The notes: generated by a model from the sequence alone, not told the origin. Positions 40,646 through 49,566 are shown, counted from the first letter of the stretch. The stretch is 64,000 nt of DNA from JASGIT01 sp047601665 (GCA_047601665.1 JASGIT010000001.1:3038001-3102000); one strand, 5' to 3'. Program-made: numbers and translations.

Positions 40646-40706
40646 ATTTTGGTCAAATGGGCCGCCAGCGCTTATGGGGCAAGCGCTGGCAGCTATCAAA
40701 ATGATA
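40646..40706 (+). repeat. Dispersed palindromic repeat, forward copy, between convergent ppk and ppx
   Basis: The cleanest copy: perfect 10-bp stem GCCAGCGCTT (40664-40673), loop ATGGGGC, AAGCGCTGGC (40681-40690), followed by AGCTATCAAAATGATA. It may act as a terminator between the two genes. Confidence 0.9.
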
Positions 40707-40711
40707 TCTAA

Positions 40712-42190
40712 CTAACCCAGCCCGACCTCCACCTCCCAGGGCGTGCGCTGCCAGGCCGCGCCTTCCTCGCGCAGCAGGTGCGCCGACTGCGGATAGGCCT
40801 CCGCCCAGCCCGCGCGCGCGCCCACGGTCAGGCGGTTGCCCTTGCGCTCCAGGGTAATGCCCACCACGTCCGGCTCGCGCCGCGCGTGGCACAGGGCCAC
40901 GGCCAGGCGCAGGCAGGCCAGTTGCAGGGCGAAGCGTTCGTCGGCCCAGTCCACCACCGCCAGCTTGCGCGGCTTGCCCCGGTGGCCCAGCACCAGCAGG
41001 CCCAGGCCGTGCAATTCAGAGGCGGCAAAGCCCGCCGCGTCGGCGTGCTCCAGGATGTAGGCGCCGTGGCGGTGGTAGTCGTGGTGGGCGATGTGGCAGC
41101 CGATTTCGTGCAGGCTTGCGGCCCAGGCCAGTTCGCGCTGGCCGCTGCGGTCGCCCGCCGACACCAGGGCGAACAGCGCGCAGGCCACGCGGGCCACCCG
41201 CTCGGCGTGGGCCTGGTCCACCGCGAAGCGCTGCATCAGCCCGGCGACGGCGGCGGTGCGCAGGTCGGTCTCGGGGGCTTCGCGGGCGATCAGGTCGTAC
41301 AGCGCGCCCTGGCGCAGCGCGCCCTGGGCCACCTGCATCTGCTCGATGCCCAGCACGCTGAACACGGCGCGCAGCACGCTCACGCCGCCGCCGATCACGG
41401 GGCGGCGGTCTTCCTTCATGCCTTCGAGCCGCAGCTTGTCCACGTGGCGCGCGCGCAGCAGCTGTTCGTGCAGCCAGTCCAGCCCTTCGCGCGTGATCTG
41501 GCCCGCCGGGTAGCCCGCGGCGGCGAGCACGTCGCCCACTGCGCCCACGGTGCCGGAGGAGCCGTAGGCCACCTCCCAGCTGCCGGCCGGATAGGTGGCC
41601 AGGGCCTCGTCGAACACCGCCTGGGCGGCGATTTCGGCGGCCTGGAAGGCGTCGCGCGTCAGCGCGCCGTCGGCGAAGAAGCGCGACGACCACGACACGC
41701 TGCCCACGGGGAAGGACGCCACCGCGCTGGGCGCGAACTGCTGGCCCAGGATGATCTCGGTGGAGCGCCCGCCGATGTCCACCACCAGCCGCTTCTCGTC
41801 GGACTGGGGCAGCAGCCGCGCCACGCCCTGGTAGATCAGGCGCGCTTCCTCGGGGCCGGAGATGATGTCGATGGGGTAGCCCAGGATGGCGTTGCCGCGC
41901 CGGATGAACTCCTCGCGGTTGCGCGCCTCGCGCAGCGTTTGCGTGGCCACGGCGCGCACCTGGGCCGGGGCGAAGCCATGCAGCCGCTCGGCGAAGCGGG
42001 CCAGGCAGTCCCAGCCGCGCTGCATGGCGTCGGGGCTGAGGTTGCGGTTGTCATCGAGCCCGCCGCCCTGGCGCACGGTTTCCTTGAGGTATTCCACCCG
42101 CTGGATGTGGCCGTGCCCATAGCGGCCGATTTCCAGGCGAAAGCTGTTGGAGCCCAGGTCCACAGCGGCGATCAATGTTCCGTTTTGCAT
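40712..42190 (-). CDS. ppx: Exopolyphosphatase (Ppx/GppA family)
   Basis: 492 residues. Removes terminal phosphates from polyphosphate; some family members hydrolyse pppGpp. Actin-like ATPase fold: phosphate-1 loop AAVDLGSNSFRLEIG, GPEEARLIYQGV, phosphate-2 loop VVDIGGRSTEIILG. HD-like C-terminal domain with LHEIGCHIAHHDYHRHGAYI. Convergent with ppk and divergent from pstS, so the two polyphosphate genes are on opposite strands rather than in one operon. Confidence 0.94.
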   Translation of the reverse strand: MQNGTLIAAVDLGSNSFRLEIGRYGHGHIQRVEYLKETVRQGGGLDDNRNLSPDAMQRGWDCLARFAERLHGFAPAQVRAVATQTLREARNREEFIRRGNAILGYPIDIISGPEEARLIYQGVARLLPQSDEKRLVVDIGGRSTEIILGQQFAPSAVASFPVGSVSWSSRFFADGALTRDAFQAAEIAAQAVFDEALATYPAGSWEVAYGSSGTVGAVGDVLAAAGYPAGQITREGLDWLHEQLLRARHVDKLRLEGMKEDRRPVIGGGVSVLRAVFSVLGIEQMQVAQGALRQGALYDLIAREAPETDLRTAAVAGLMQRFAVDQAHAERVARVACALFALVSAGDRSGQRELAWAASLHEIGCHIAHHDYHRHGAYILEHADAAGFAASELHGLGLLVLGHRGKPRKLAVVDWADERFALQLACLRLAVALCHARREPDVVGITLERKGNRLTVGARAGWAEAYPQSAHLLREEGAAWQRTPWEVEVGLG

Positions 42191-42232
42191 GGCGTCGATT
42201 TTCGAGGCAGCGAGACTACGCTCCGTTTGTGA

Positions 42233-42250
42233 CTGTAATGTGACTGTTTT
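42233..42250 (+). promoter_or_regulatory. Possible second PhoB box, far upstream of pstS
   Basis: CTGTAAT-GTGA-CTGTTTT, weaker match, in the ppx-pstS gap and separated from the main box by a dispersed repeat. Confidence 0.4.
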
Positions 42251-42251
42251 G

Positions 42252-42304
42252 GTCGTTTTGGCCTCCAGCCCTTGCAGGAAAAGCGCTGGCAGCTATCAAA
42301 ATTG
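42252..42304 (+). repeat. Dispersed palindromic repeat, forward copy, between ppx and pstS
   Basis: TCGTTTTGGCCTCCAGCCC, then TTGCAGGAAAAGCGCTGGC and AGCTATCAAAATTG. Stem CCAGCCCTT / AAGCGCTGG has one mismatch. It lies between the two candidate Pho boxes. Confidence 0.85.
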
Positions 42305-42324
42305 ATTTGTGACGGTGAAAATGA

Positions 42325-42342
42325 CTGTCATGGAGGTGTCAC
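42325..42342 (+). promoter_or_regulatory. PhoB box and promoter of pstSCAB-phoU-phoBR
   Basis: CTGTCAT-GGAG-GTGTCAC, a near-consensus Pho box. TACAGT (42353-42358) follows after 10 nt as the -10 element, 38 nt before the pstS ATG. Confidence 0.85.
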
Positions 42343-42395
42343 ACAAGCCGCCTACAGTGGCCAGCATTGTTGAACCACTGACGAAGGCTTTAGCC

Positions 42396-43436
42396 ATGAA
42401 ACAGACCCTGATCCGCTCTATGCTCCCCGCCGTCCTGCTGGCTGCCGCGCTGCCGCACGCCTGGGCGCAAGAGGCCACCGGCGCCGGCGCGAGCTTCCCC
42501 GCGCCGCTGTACTCCAAGTGGGCCGCAGACTACAACAAGGCCACGGGCGCGAAGATCAACTACCAGTCCGTCGGCTCGGGCGCGGGCATCAAGCAGATCG
42601 AGGCCAAGACGGTGGACTTCGGCGCGTCCGACGCGCCCTTGAAGGATGAAGAACTGGCCGCCAAGGGCCTGATGCAGTTCCCCACCGTGATCGGCGGCGT
42701 GATTCCGGTGGTGAACATCGCCGGCATCAAGCCCGGTGAGCTGAAGCTCAGCGGCCAGGTGCTGGGCGACATCTACCTGGGCAAGATCACCAAGTGGAAC
42801 GACCCGGCCATCCAGGCGCTGAACGCGGGCGTGAAGCTGCCCGACGCGGCCATCGCCCCCGTGCGCCGCGCCGACGGCTCGGGCACCAGCTTCCTGTTCA
42901 CCAACTACCTCTCCAAGGTCAACCCCGAGTGGAAGGCCAAGGTGGGCGAGGGCACGGCGGTGAACTGGCCCACGGGCGCGGGCGGCAAGGGCAACGAGGG
43001 CGTGGCCGCCTTCGTGGGCCGCCTGCCCAACTCCATCGGCTACGTGGAATACGCCTACGTCAAGCAGAACAAGATGGTCTACGCGCAGATGCAGAACGCC
43101 GCGGGCAACTTCGTCTCGCCCGATGACACGGCCTTCAAGGCCGCCGCCGCGGGCGCGGACTGGAACAAGTCCTTCTACCAGGTGCTGACCAACCAGGCCG
43201 ACAAGGGCGCATGGCCCATCACCGGCGCCACCTTCATCCTGATGCACACCAAGCAGGACAAGCCCGCGCAGGCCGCCACCGTGCTGAAGTTCTTCGACTG
43301 GGCCTACAAGGGCGGCGACAAGACCGCCGACGACCTGGACTACGTGCCCATGCCCGCGAGCGTGAAGGCCGTGATCGCCAAGTCGTGGGACGAGAAGATC
43401 AAGGACACTTCCGGCAAGTCCATTTCCCTGAAGTAA
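42396..43436 (+). CDS. pstS: Phosphate ABC transporter, periplasmic binding protein
   Basis: 346 residues. High-affinity phosphate receptor. Signal peptide of about 25 residues (ends HAWA before QEATGAGASFPAPLYSKW). Phosphate-binding motifs GAGASFPAPLY, DFGASDAPL and RADGSGTSFLFTNYL. First gene of the pst operon, under a Pho box. Length is normal for the family. Confidence 0.97.
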   Translation: MKQTLIRSMLPAVLLAAALPHAWAQEATGAGASFPAPLYSKWAADYNKATGAKINYQSVGSGAGIKQIEAKTVDFGASDAPLKDEELAAKGLMQFPTVIGGVIPVVNIAGIKPGELKLSGQVLGDIYLGKITKWNDPAIQALNAGVKLPDAAIAPVRRADGSGTSFLFTNYLSKVNPEWKAKVGEGTAVNWPTGAGGKGNEGVAAFVGRLPNSIGYVEYAYVKQNKMVYAQMQNAAGNFVSPDDTAFKAAAAGADWNKSFYQVLTNQADKGAWPITGATFILMHTKQDKPAQAATVLKFFDWAYKGGDKTADDLDYVPMPASVKAVIAKSWDEKIKDTSGKSISLK

Positions 43437-43442
43437 ACAACC

Positions 43443-44366
43443 ATGGCTGACCGCCTTTTCGGCTGGCTCGCGCGCGGCGCGGCCTTCTTGACCCTGGCGC
43501 TGCTGCTGGGCATCCTGGCCTCGCTGGTGAACGGGGCCTGGCCCGCCATCGACCAATACGGCCTGGGCTTCATCGCCCGCAGCGCGTGGGATCCGGTGCA
43601 GAACGACTACGGCGGCCTGGTCATGGTCTACGGCACGCTGGCCACCTCGGCCATCGCGCTGATCGTGGCGGTGCCGGTGAGTTTCGGCATTGCGCTGTTC
43701 CTCACCGAGCTGTCGCCCGCGTGGCTCAAGCGCCCGCTGGGCACCGCGGTCGAATTGCTCGCCGCCGTGCCCTCCATCGTCTACGGCATGTGGGGGCTGA
43801 TGGTGTTCGGCCCGCTGCTCGCCGCCTGGGTGCAGCAGCCGCTGCAAAAGCTGCTGGCGGGCGTGCCCTACCTGGGCGCGCTGGTGTCGGGGCCGCCGGT
43901 GGGCATCGGCATTCTGTCGGCGGGCATCATCCTCGCCATCATGATCATTCCGTTCATCGCCTCGGTGATGCGCGACGTGTTCGAGGTGACGCCCCCGCTG
44001 CTCAAGGAATCGGCCTACGGCCTGGGCGCGACGACCTGGGAAGTGGTGTGGAAGGTGGTGCTGCCCTACACCAAGACCGGCGTGCTCGGCGGCGTGATGC
44101 TGGGCCTGGGCCGCGCCCTGGGCGAGACCATGGCCGTCACCTTCGTGATCGGCAACATGAACCAGCTGAATTCGCTCTCGGTCTTCGAGGCCGCGAACAG
44201 CATCACCTCCGCCCTGGCCAACGAATTCGCCGAAGCGGGCGAGGGGCTGCACCAGGCTTCGCTGATGTATCTGGGCCTGGTGCTGTTCTTCATCACCTTC
44301 GTGGTGCTGGCCTGCTCCAAGGTGCTGCTGGCCCGTTTGCAGAAGAATGAGGGGGCGCGCGCATGA
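43443..44366 (+). CDS. pstC: Phosphate ABC transporter, permease
   Basis: 307 residues with six membrane segments. The cytoplasmic coupling region EAAYALG-type loop is seen as KESAYGLGATTWEVVWKVVLP (the EAA motif). Forms the membrane channel with PstA. Starts 6 bp after pstS; overlaps pstA by 4 bp. Confidence 0.95.
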   Translation: MADRLFGWLARGAAFLTLALLLGILASLVNGAWPAIDQYGLGFIARSAWDPVQNDYGGLVMVYGTLATSAIALIVAVPVSFGIALFLTELSPAWLKRPLGTAVELLAAVPSIVYGMWGLMVFGPLLAAWVQQPLQKLLAGVPYLGALVSGPPVGIGILSAGIILAIMIIPFIASVMRDVFEVTPPLLKESAYGLGATTWEVVWKVVLPYTKTGVLGGVMLGLGRALGETMAVTFVIGNMNQLNSLSVFEAANSITSALANEFAEAGEGLHQASLMYLGLVLFFITFVVLACSKVLLARLQKNEGARA

Positions 44367-45283
44367 CCGCGACCACTATGAACACTCCATCGACCACCAC
44401 CGCCACCACCTCCAGCCAACTCCTCGCCGCCCGCGACCTGGCCGCCCAGCGCGGCAGGCGCTACGCCGCGCGCAAGCGCATGAACCGGCTGGCGCTGGCC
44501 CTGTCGCTGGCCGCGATGGTGTTCGGCGTGTTCTGGCTCGTCTGGATCCTGTGGGAGACGGTGCGCCTGGGCCTGGGCGGCCTGAGCCTGGCCCTGTTCA
44601 CCGAGATGACGCCCCCGCCCAACGAGGCGGGCGGCATCGCCAACGCGCTGTTCGGCTCCGCCGTGATGGTGGCGCTGGCCACGTTCGTGGGCGCGCCCAT
44701 CGGCGTCATGGCCGGGGTGTACCTGGCCGAATACGACCGCAGCAGCTGGCTGGCTTCCACCACGCGCTTCGTCAACGACATTCTGCTCTCCGCTCCCAGC
44801 ATCGTCATCGGCCTGTTCGTCTATGCCGTGGTGGTGGCGAGGTTCAAGAGCTTCTCGGCCTATGCGGGCGTGCTGGCGCTGGCGCTGATCGTCATCCCCG
44901 TGGTCATCCGCACCACGGAGAACATGCTCGCCCTGGTGCCCGCCGGCCTGCGCGAGGCGGCCTACGCCCTGGGCACGCCCAAGTGGAAGGTAATCACCCG
45001 GATCACCCTGCGCGCGGCGCGCGCGGGCGTCATCACCGGCGTGCTGCTGGCTGTGGCGCGCATCGCGGGCGAAACGGCGCCGCTGCTGTTCACCTCGCTC
45101 AACAACCAGTTCTGGAACGCGGACCTGGGCAAGCCGATGGCGAGCCTGCCCGTCACCATCTTCAAGTTCGCCATGAGCCCGTATGAGAACTGGCAGCAGC
45201 TGGCCTGGGCGGGCGTGTTCCTCATCACCGTGGCGGTGCTGGGTCTCAACATTCTTGCGCGTGTGGTCACGCGGCAAAAGTAA
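44363..45283 (+). CDS. pstA: Phosphate ABC transporter, permease
   Basis: 306 residues. Thr/Ser-rich cytoplasmic N-terminus (about 1-40), then six membrane segments and an EAA loop (LREAAYALGTPKWKVITRI). Partner of PstC. A second Met (MNTPSTTT) six residues in is an alternative start. Confidence 0.95.
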   Translation: MTATTMNTPSTTTATTSSQLLAARDLAAQRGRRYAARKRMNRLALALSLAAMVFGVFWLVWILWETVRLGLGGLSLALFTEMTPPPNEAGGIANALFGSAVMVALATFVGAPIGVMAGVYLAEYDRSSWLASTTRFVNDILLSAPSIVIGLFVYAVVVARFKSFSAYAGVLALALIVIPVVIRTTENMLALVPAGLREAAYALGTPKWKVITRITLRAARAGVITGVLLAVARIAGETAPLLFTSLNNQFWNADLGKPMASLPVTIFKFAMSPYENWQQLAWAGVFLITVAVLGLNILARVVTRQK

Positions 45284-45305
45284 GGCGTAAAGGTAAGGCG
45301 TAAAG
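45280..45305 (+). repeat. 13-bp perfect tandem duplication between pstA and pstB
   Basis: GTAAGGCGTAAAG occurs twice in a row. The first unit contains the pstA stop codon. The duplication lengthens the gap before pstB (SD AAAGGC, 45309-45314). Confidence 0.8.
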
Positions 45306-45317
45306 CCAAAGGCAACC

Positions 45318-46076
45318 ATGCAAAACGCAAAAATCGCCGTGCGCGGCCTGAACTTCTACTACGGCAAGTTCCACGCGCTCAAGGGCATCAACCTCGACAT
45401 TCCCGAGAACAAGGTCACGGCCTTCATCGGCCCCTCGGGCTGCGGCAAATCGACGCTGCTGCGCACCTTCAACCGCATGTTCGAGCTGTACCCCGAGCAG
45501 CGCGCCGAGGGCGAAATCCTGCTCGACGGCGACAACCTGCTCACCAGCAAGGAAGACGTGGCGCTCATCCGCGCCAAGGTCGGCATGGTGTTCCAGAAGC
45601 CCACGCCGTTCCCCATGTCGATCTACGACAACATCGCCTTCGGCGTGAAGCTGTTCGAGAACCTCGGCGCCACCGACATGGAAGAGCGCGTGGAATGGGC
45701 GCTGCGCAAGGCCGCGCTGTGGACCGAGGTGAAGGACAAGCTGCACCAGAGCGGCTCGGGCCTCTCCGGCGGGCAGCAGCAGCGCCTGTGCATCGCGCGC
45801 GGCATCGCCATCAAGCCCGAGGTGCTGCTGCTCGACGAACCCTGCTCGGCGCTGGACCCGATCTCCACCGGCAAGGTCGAGGAGCTGATTGCCGAGCTGA
45901 AGGACGACTACACCGTGGTCATCGTCACCCACAACATGCAGCAGGCCGCGCGCTGCAGCGACTACACCGCCTACATGTACCTGGGCGACCTGGTGGAGTT
46001 CGGCGAGACGGAACAGATGTTCTTCAAGCCCCAGCGCAAAGAAACGGAAGACTACATCACCGGCCGCTTCGGCTGA
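45318..46076 (+). CDS. pstB: Phosphate ABC transporter, ATP-binding protein
   Basis: 252 residues. Drives phosphate import and, with PhoU, passes the signal to PhoR. Walker A GPSGCGKSTLLRTFNRM, signature LSGGQQQRLCIARGIA, Walker B VLLLDEPCSALDP, H-loop VIVTHNMQQAAR. Ends TGRFG as in other PstB. Confidence 0.97.
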   Translation: MQNAKIAVRGLNFYYGKFHALKGINLDIPENKVTAFIGPSGCGKSTLLRTFNRMFELYPEQRAEGEILLDGDNLLTSKEDVALIRAKVGMVFQKPTPFPMSIYDNIAFGVKLFENLGATDMEERVEWALRKAALWTEVKDKLHQSGSGLSGGQQQRLCIARGIAIKPEVLLLDEPCSALDPISTGKVEELIAELKDDYTVVIVTHNMQQAARCSDYTAYMYLGDLVEFGETEQMFFKPQRKETEDYITGRFG

Positions 46077-46089
46077 TCGGAGACGACAC

Positions 46090-46791
46090 ATGGCAGACAA
46101 ACACCTTTCCTCCCAGTTCGACAGCGAACTCAACGCCGTCTCCGCCCGCGTGATGGAACTCGGCGGCCTGGTCGAGTCGCAGATCCGCCAGGCCATCTAC
46201 GCGCTCTCGCAGTTCAGCGTGGAGGCCGCCGACGAGGTCGAGGCCACCGAGCACCGCGTGAACGCGATGGAGGTCGAGATCGACCACGAGCTCTCCTCCA
46301 TCATCGCCCGCCGCCAGCCCACCGCGCGCGACCTGCGCCTGCTCATCGCGTTCTCCAAGGCCACGGCCAACCTGGAGCGCATGGGCGACGAGGCCAACAA
46401 GATGGCGCGCATGGTCAAGTCCATCATCGAAAGCGGCGCGGCGCGCTCGCTGCCCTCCAGCGACCTGCGCATGGCGGCGCACCTGGCCTCGGGCCTGCTG
46501 CGCAAGGCGCTCGACGCCTTCGCGCGGCTCGACACCGAGGCCGCCGTGGCCATCCTCAAGGAAGACGACCTGATCGACAAGGAGTTCGACGGCTTCGTGC
46601 GCAAGCTCATCACCTACATGATGGAAGACCCGCGCACCATCTCGGCCAGCCTGGACCTGCTGTTCCTGGCCAAGGCCATCGAGCGCATCGGCGACCACTC
46701 CAAGAACCTGGCCGAACTCATCATCTACCTCGTCAAGGGCAAGGACGTGCGGCATACCGCCCTGGCGCAGATCGAATCCATGGCTTTATGA
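46090..46791 (+). CDS. phoU: Phosphate-signalling regulator PhoU
   Basis: 233 residues, two PhoU three-helix bundles with conserved ERMGDEANKMARM (about 97-109) and ERIGDHSKNLAELI (about 198-211). Represses PhoR when phosphate is plentiful. Overlaps phoB by 4 bp. Confidence 0.96.
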   Translation: MADKHLSSQFDSELNAVSARVMELGGLVESQIRQAIYALSQFSVEAADEVEATEHRVNAMEVEIDHELSSIIARRQPTARDLRLLIAFSKATANLERMGDEANKMARMVKSIIESGAARSLPSSDLRMAAHLASGLLRKALDAFARLDTEAAVAILKEDDLIDKEFDGFVRKLITYMMEDPRTISASLDLLFLAKAIERIGDHSKNLAELIIYLVKGKDVRHTALAQIESMAL

Positions 46792-47477
46792 GATCGCTCC
46801 CCCGAGTCCTCATCGTCGAAGACGAACCCGCCATTGCCGAACTGATCGCCGTCAACCTGCGCCACAACGGCTTCGCGCCCATCTGGGCCGAGGACGGCGA
46901 GGCCGCCCAGCGCGAGCTCAACGCCGTGCTGCCCGACGCCATCCTGCTCGACTGGATGCTGCCTGGCCAGAGCGGCCTGCAGCTGGCGCGCAAGTGGCGC
47001 GCCGACCCGCGCACCAAGCCCGTGCCCATCCTCATGCTGACCGCGCGCGGCGACGAGCCCGACAAGGTGGCCGGGCTGGACGCGGGCGCGGACGACTACA
47101 TCACCAAGCCCTTCTCCACGCAGGAGCTGCTGGCGCGCATCCGCGCCGTGCTGCGCCGCCGCGCGCCGGAGCAGGTGGCCGACAGCGTCTCGGTGGGCGA
47201 ACTGGCGCTCGACGCCGCCGCCCACCGCGTCACCCACCAGGGCCAGCCGCTCAAGCTCGGGCCGACCGAATTCCGGCTGCTGCACTACCTCATGAAGCAC
47301 GCCGAGCGCGTGCACAGCCGCGCGCAGCTGCTCGACAAGGTGTGGGGCGACCACGTGTTCATCGAAGAGCGCACGGTGGACGTGCACGTCAAGCGCCTGC
47401 GCGAAGCGCTGGGCTCGGCGGGCGCGATGGTCGAGACCGTGCGCGGCGCGGGCTACCGCTTCACCGGGCAGGCATAG
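46788..47477 (+). CDS. phoB: Phosphate response regulator PhoB
   Basis: 229 residues. CheY-like receiver with the phospho-acceptor Asp in AILLDWMLPGQSGLQ (about residue 54) and the Lys in DDYITKPFS, and an OmpR-type winged-helix domain (ERTVDVHVKRLREALG) that binds Pho boxes. Probably acts on the boxes in front of olsB, ppk and pstS in this window, including its own operon. Confidence 0.97.
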   Translation: MRSLPRVLIVEDEPAIAELIAVNLRHNGFAPIWAEDGEAAQRELNAVLPDAILLDWMLPGQSGLQLARKWRADPRTKPVPILMLTARGDEPDKVAGLDAGADDYITKPFSTQELLARIRAVLRRRAPEQVADSVSVGELALDAAAHRVTHQGQPLKLGPTEFRLLHYLMKHAERVHSRAQLLDKVWGDHVFIEERTVDVHVKRLREALGSAGAMVETVRGAGYRFTGQA

Positions 47478-47489
47478 CACGCGCTGGCC

Positions 47490-48824
47490 ATGCTCTGGCG
47501 GCTGGGCTTCTTCCTCTTCGTACAGGCCGTGGGCGCGGGCCTGGGCTGCTGGCGCGCCGGGCTGTGGGGCGCCGCGTTTGGCGCGGCCATCGCGGCCTGG
47601 GCCTGGTTCGCCTGGGATTCGTGGCGCGGCCTGCGCGTCATGCACTGGCTGCGCGGCGCGGCGCTGCCCGGCCAGGCGCCGAGCCTGCGCGGCCTGTGGG
47701 GCGAGGCCGCCAGCCGCACGCGCCGCCTGCTGCGCCTGGCCGAGCAGCGCGCGCAAGCCAGCGACACGCGGCTGCAGGAGTTCCTGGCCGCCTTCCAGGC
47801 CTCGCCCAACGGCGTGGTGCTGCTCGACGCCCAGGGCCGCATCGAATGGTGCAACCAGGTGGCCGCCGCCCACTTCGGGCTGGACGCCACGCGCGACCTG
47901 CTGCAGTCCATCGGCAACCTGCTGCGCGACCCGCAGTTCACCGCCTACTACGCCAGCCGCGACTACGCCCAGGGCGTGAACCTGCAAGGCCGCGACAGCA
48001 CGCCGTCCCGGCCCGTGCAGCTTTCGGTGCACCTGCACCCCTACGGCGACGGGCGCAAGCTCATGCTCTCGCGCGACATCACCGCGCTGGAGCAGGCCGA
48101 GGCCATGCGGCGCGACTTCGTCGCCAACGTGTCGCACGAAATCCGCACCCCGCTCACCGTGCTCATGGGCTTCATCGAAACGCTGCAGACCCTGCCGCTG
48201 TCGGACGAGGAGCGCGCGCGCTACCTGGGCCTGATGGGCCAGCAGGCCGCGCGGATGCAAAGCCTGGTGCATGACCTGCTCACCCTGTCGCGCATGGAAG
48301 GCAGCCCGCCGCCCGGCCTGGCCGAGTGGACGCCCGTGCGCCACCTGCTCGCGCGCTGCGAGGAAGAGGCGCGCGCGCTGGACAGCCTGCTCACGCCCGA
48401 AGGCGCCGCGCCGCACCAGATCCACTTTCCCGCCGGGGTGGCGGGCGACATCGCGGGCGTGCCCGCCGAACTGCACAGCGCGCTGTCCAACCTCATCGCC
48501 AACGCCGTGCGCTATACGCCCGCGGGCGGCGTCATCACCGTGTCGTGGCAGCCGCTGCCGAGCGGCGGCGCCCGCTTCGCCGTGCGCGACACGGGGCCGG
48601 GCATCGCGCCCGAGCACCTGCCGCGCATCACCGAACGCTTCTACCGCGTGGACCGCAGCCGCTCGCGCGAAACCGGCGGCACGGGGCTGGGCCTGGCCAT
48701 CGTCAAGCACGCCTTGCAGCGGCATGGCGCACAGCTGCACATCCAGAGCGCCGTGGGGCGGGGGTCGGAGTTCGCGGTGACCTTTCCTGCCAACCGCCTG
48801 CGCGGGGCGGCTGGGCACTTTTAG
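47490..48824 (+). CDS. phoR: Phosphate sensor histidine kinase PhoR
   Basis: 444 residues. Two short membrane segments at the N-terminus (about 5-45), a linker, a PAS domain (AFQASPNGVVLLDAQGRIEW), then the kinase: H-box ANVSHEIRTPLTVLMGF, N-box LSNLIANAVRYTP, G1 DTGPGIAPEHLPRI, G2 GTGLGLAIVKHALQRH. No large periplasmic domain, as expected for PhoR. Last gene of the pst-pho operon. Confidence 0.96.
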   Translation: MLWRLGFFLFVQAVGAGLGCWRAGLWGAAFGAAIAAWAWFAWDSWRGLRVMHWLRGAALPGQAPSLRGLWGEAASRTRRLLRLAEQRAQASDTRLQEFLAAFQASPNGVVLLDAQGRIEWCNQVAAAHFGLDATRDLLQSIGNLLRDPQFTAYYASRDYAQGVNLQGRDSTPSRPVQLSVHLHPYGDGRKLMLSRDITALEQAEAMRRDFVANVSHEIRTPLTVLMGFIETLQTLPLSDEERARYLGLMGQQAARMQSLVHDLLTLSRMEGSPPPGLAEWTPVRHLLARCEEEARALDSLLTPEGAAPHQIHFPAGVAGDIAGVPAELHSALSNLIANAVRYTPAGGVITVSWQPLPSGGARFAVRDTGPGIAPEHLPRITERFYRVDRSRSRETGGTGLGLAIVKHALQRHGAQLHIQSAVGRGSEFAVTFPANRLRGAAGHF

Positions 48825-48837
48825 CCGTGCCTGGGGC

Positions 48838-49110
48838 CTACGAGGAGCGGTTTTTTCCGGTTGATGTACAGGGCGACGCCACCATCTCAACGAGCCAGGC
48901 GGCCAGGCCGGCCGACCAGTGCACGGCGAAAAAAATGCCGGTGGGCAGCAGAAAAGACGACCAGAGCTGTACGTTCAACCCGCTTTGGTGGAAAAACCGG
49001 CCACACTGCCGACAGCGCAGCGGGCGCATGACGGAGCAGTTCGCAACCGCCCAGCGGCTATGCCCGTGGTCGGCGCCGCAGCAGGGGCAAGGTTTTTGGA
49101 TGAACAGCAT
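48838..49110 (-). CDS. Small zinc-ribbon membrane protein, unknown function
   Basis: 90 residues from an ATG preceded by GGAGG (49116-49120 region). Two CxxC pairs (CPCCG and CRQCG) make a zinc ribbon, followed by one or two hydrophobic segments (about 45-75). Not recognised as a named family; similar small proteins with a zinc ribbon and membrane helices are common in Burkholderiales. Ends 13 bp from the convergent phoR and is probably chromosomal rather than a cassette. Confidence 0.65.
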   Translation of the reverse strand: MLFIQKPCPCCGADHGHSRWAVANCSVMRPLRCRQCGRFFHQSGLNVQLWSSFLLPTGIFFAVHWSAGLAAWLVEMVASPCTSTGKNRSS

Positions 49111-49143
49111 GGCAGCCTCCATGTCTGGTGTGGGCACAAATGG

Positions 49144-49512
49144 TCAGTTGCCCTGCAGCCAGCACGCCTGGGATTCCAAATGAATGCTTTTGGCGCTTCG
49201 GGGTTCAAAGCGGGTATCGAGCGGTGCAATGGCGACAGATACCCAGTCTGCAAATTTCTCGCTGCTGCTCCATTCGATGTTGGAGCCGCAGACGCTGCAG
49301 AACTTTCTGACAACGCTCGCGGAGGAGCGGTAAGAGGTCAGCAGCGCTTGCCTGGATAAATACTCCAGATCCGAGCGAGGCACGCTCGCGTAGGTGGCAA
49401 ATGCGGCGCCATGCTGCTTCTGGCACATCCTGCAATGGCAATGCGACACCGCCTTGGGCTCAGCGTGCAAGCAGAATGAAACCGCGCCGCACAAACAACT
49501 ACCTCTGTACAT
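49144..49512 (-). CDS. GFA (CENP-V/Gfa-like) zinc protein 1
   Basis: 122 residues from ATG 49510-49512, preceded by AGGAG. Gfa-like fold with three Cys groups: CLCGAV, CHCRMCQ, and CSVCGSN. The family was named after a glutathione-formaldehyde enzyme, but most members have no proven activity. The frame continues upstream into a hairpin region that is probably not translated. It lies at the left end of the cassette cluster; no clear attC follows it, so membership in the array is uncertain. Confidence 0.85.
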   Translation of the reverse strand: MYRGSCLCGAVSFCLHAEPKAVSHCHCRMCQKQHGAAFATYASVPRSDLEYLSRQALLTSYRSSASVVRKFCSVCGSNIEWSSSEKFADWVSVAIAPLDTRFEPRSAKSIHLESQACWLQGN

Positions 49513-49566
49513 TTTTACTCCTGCAATGAATACCCTGGCTTCAGCCGCCTGCACTGCTTGCCGTAG

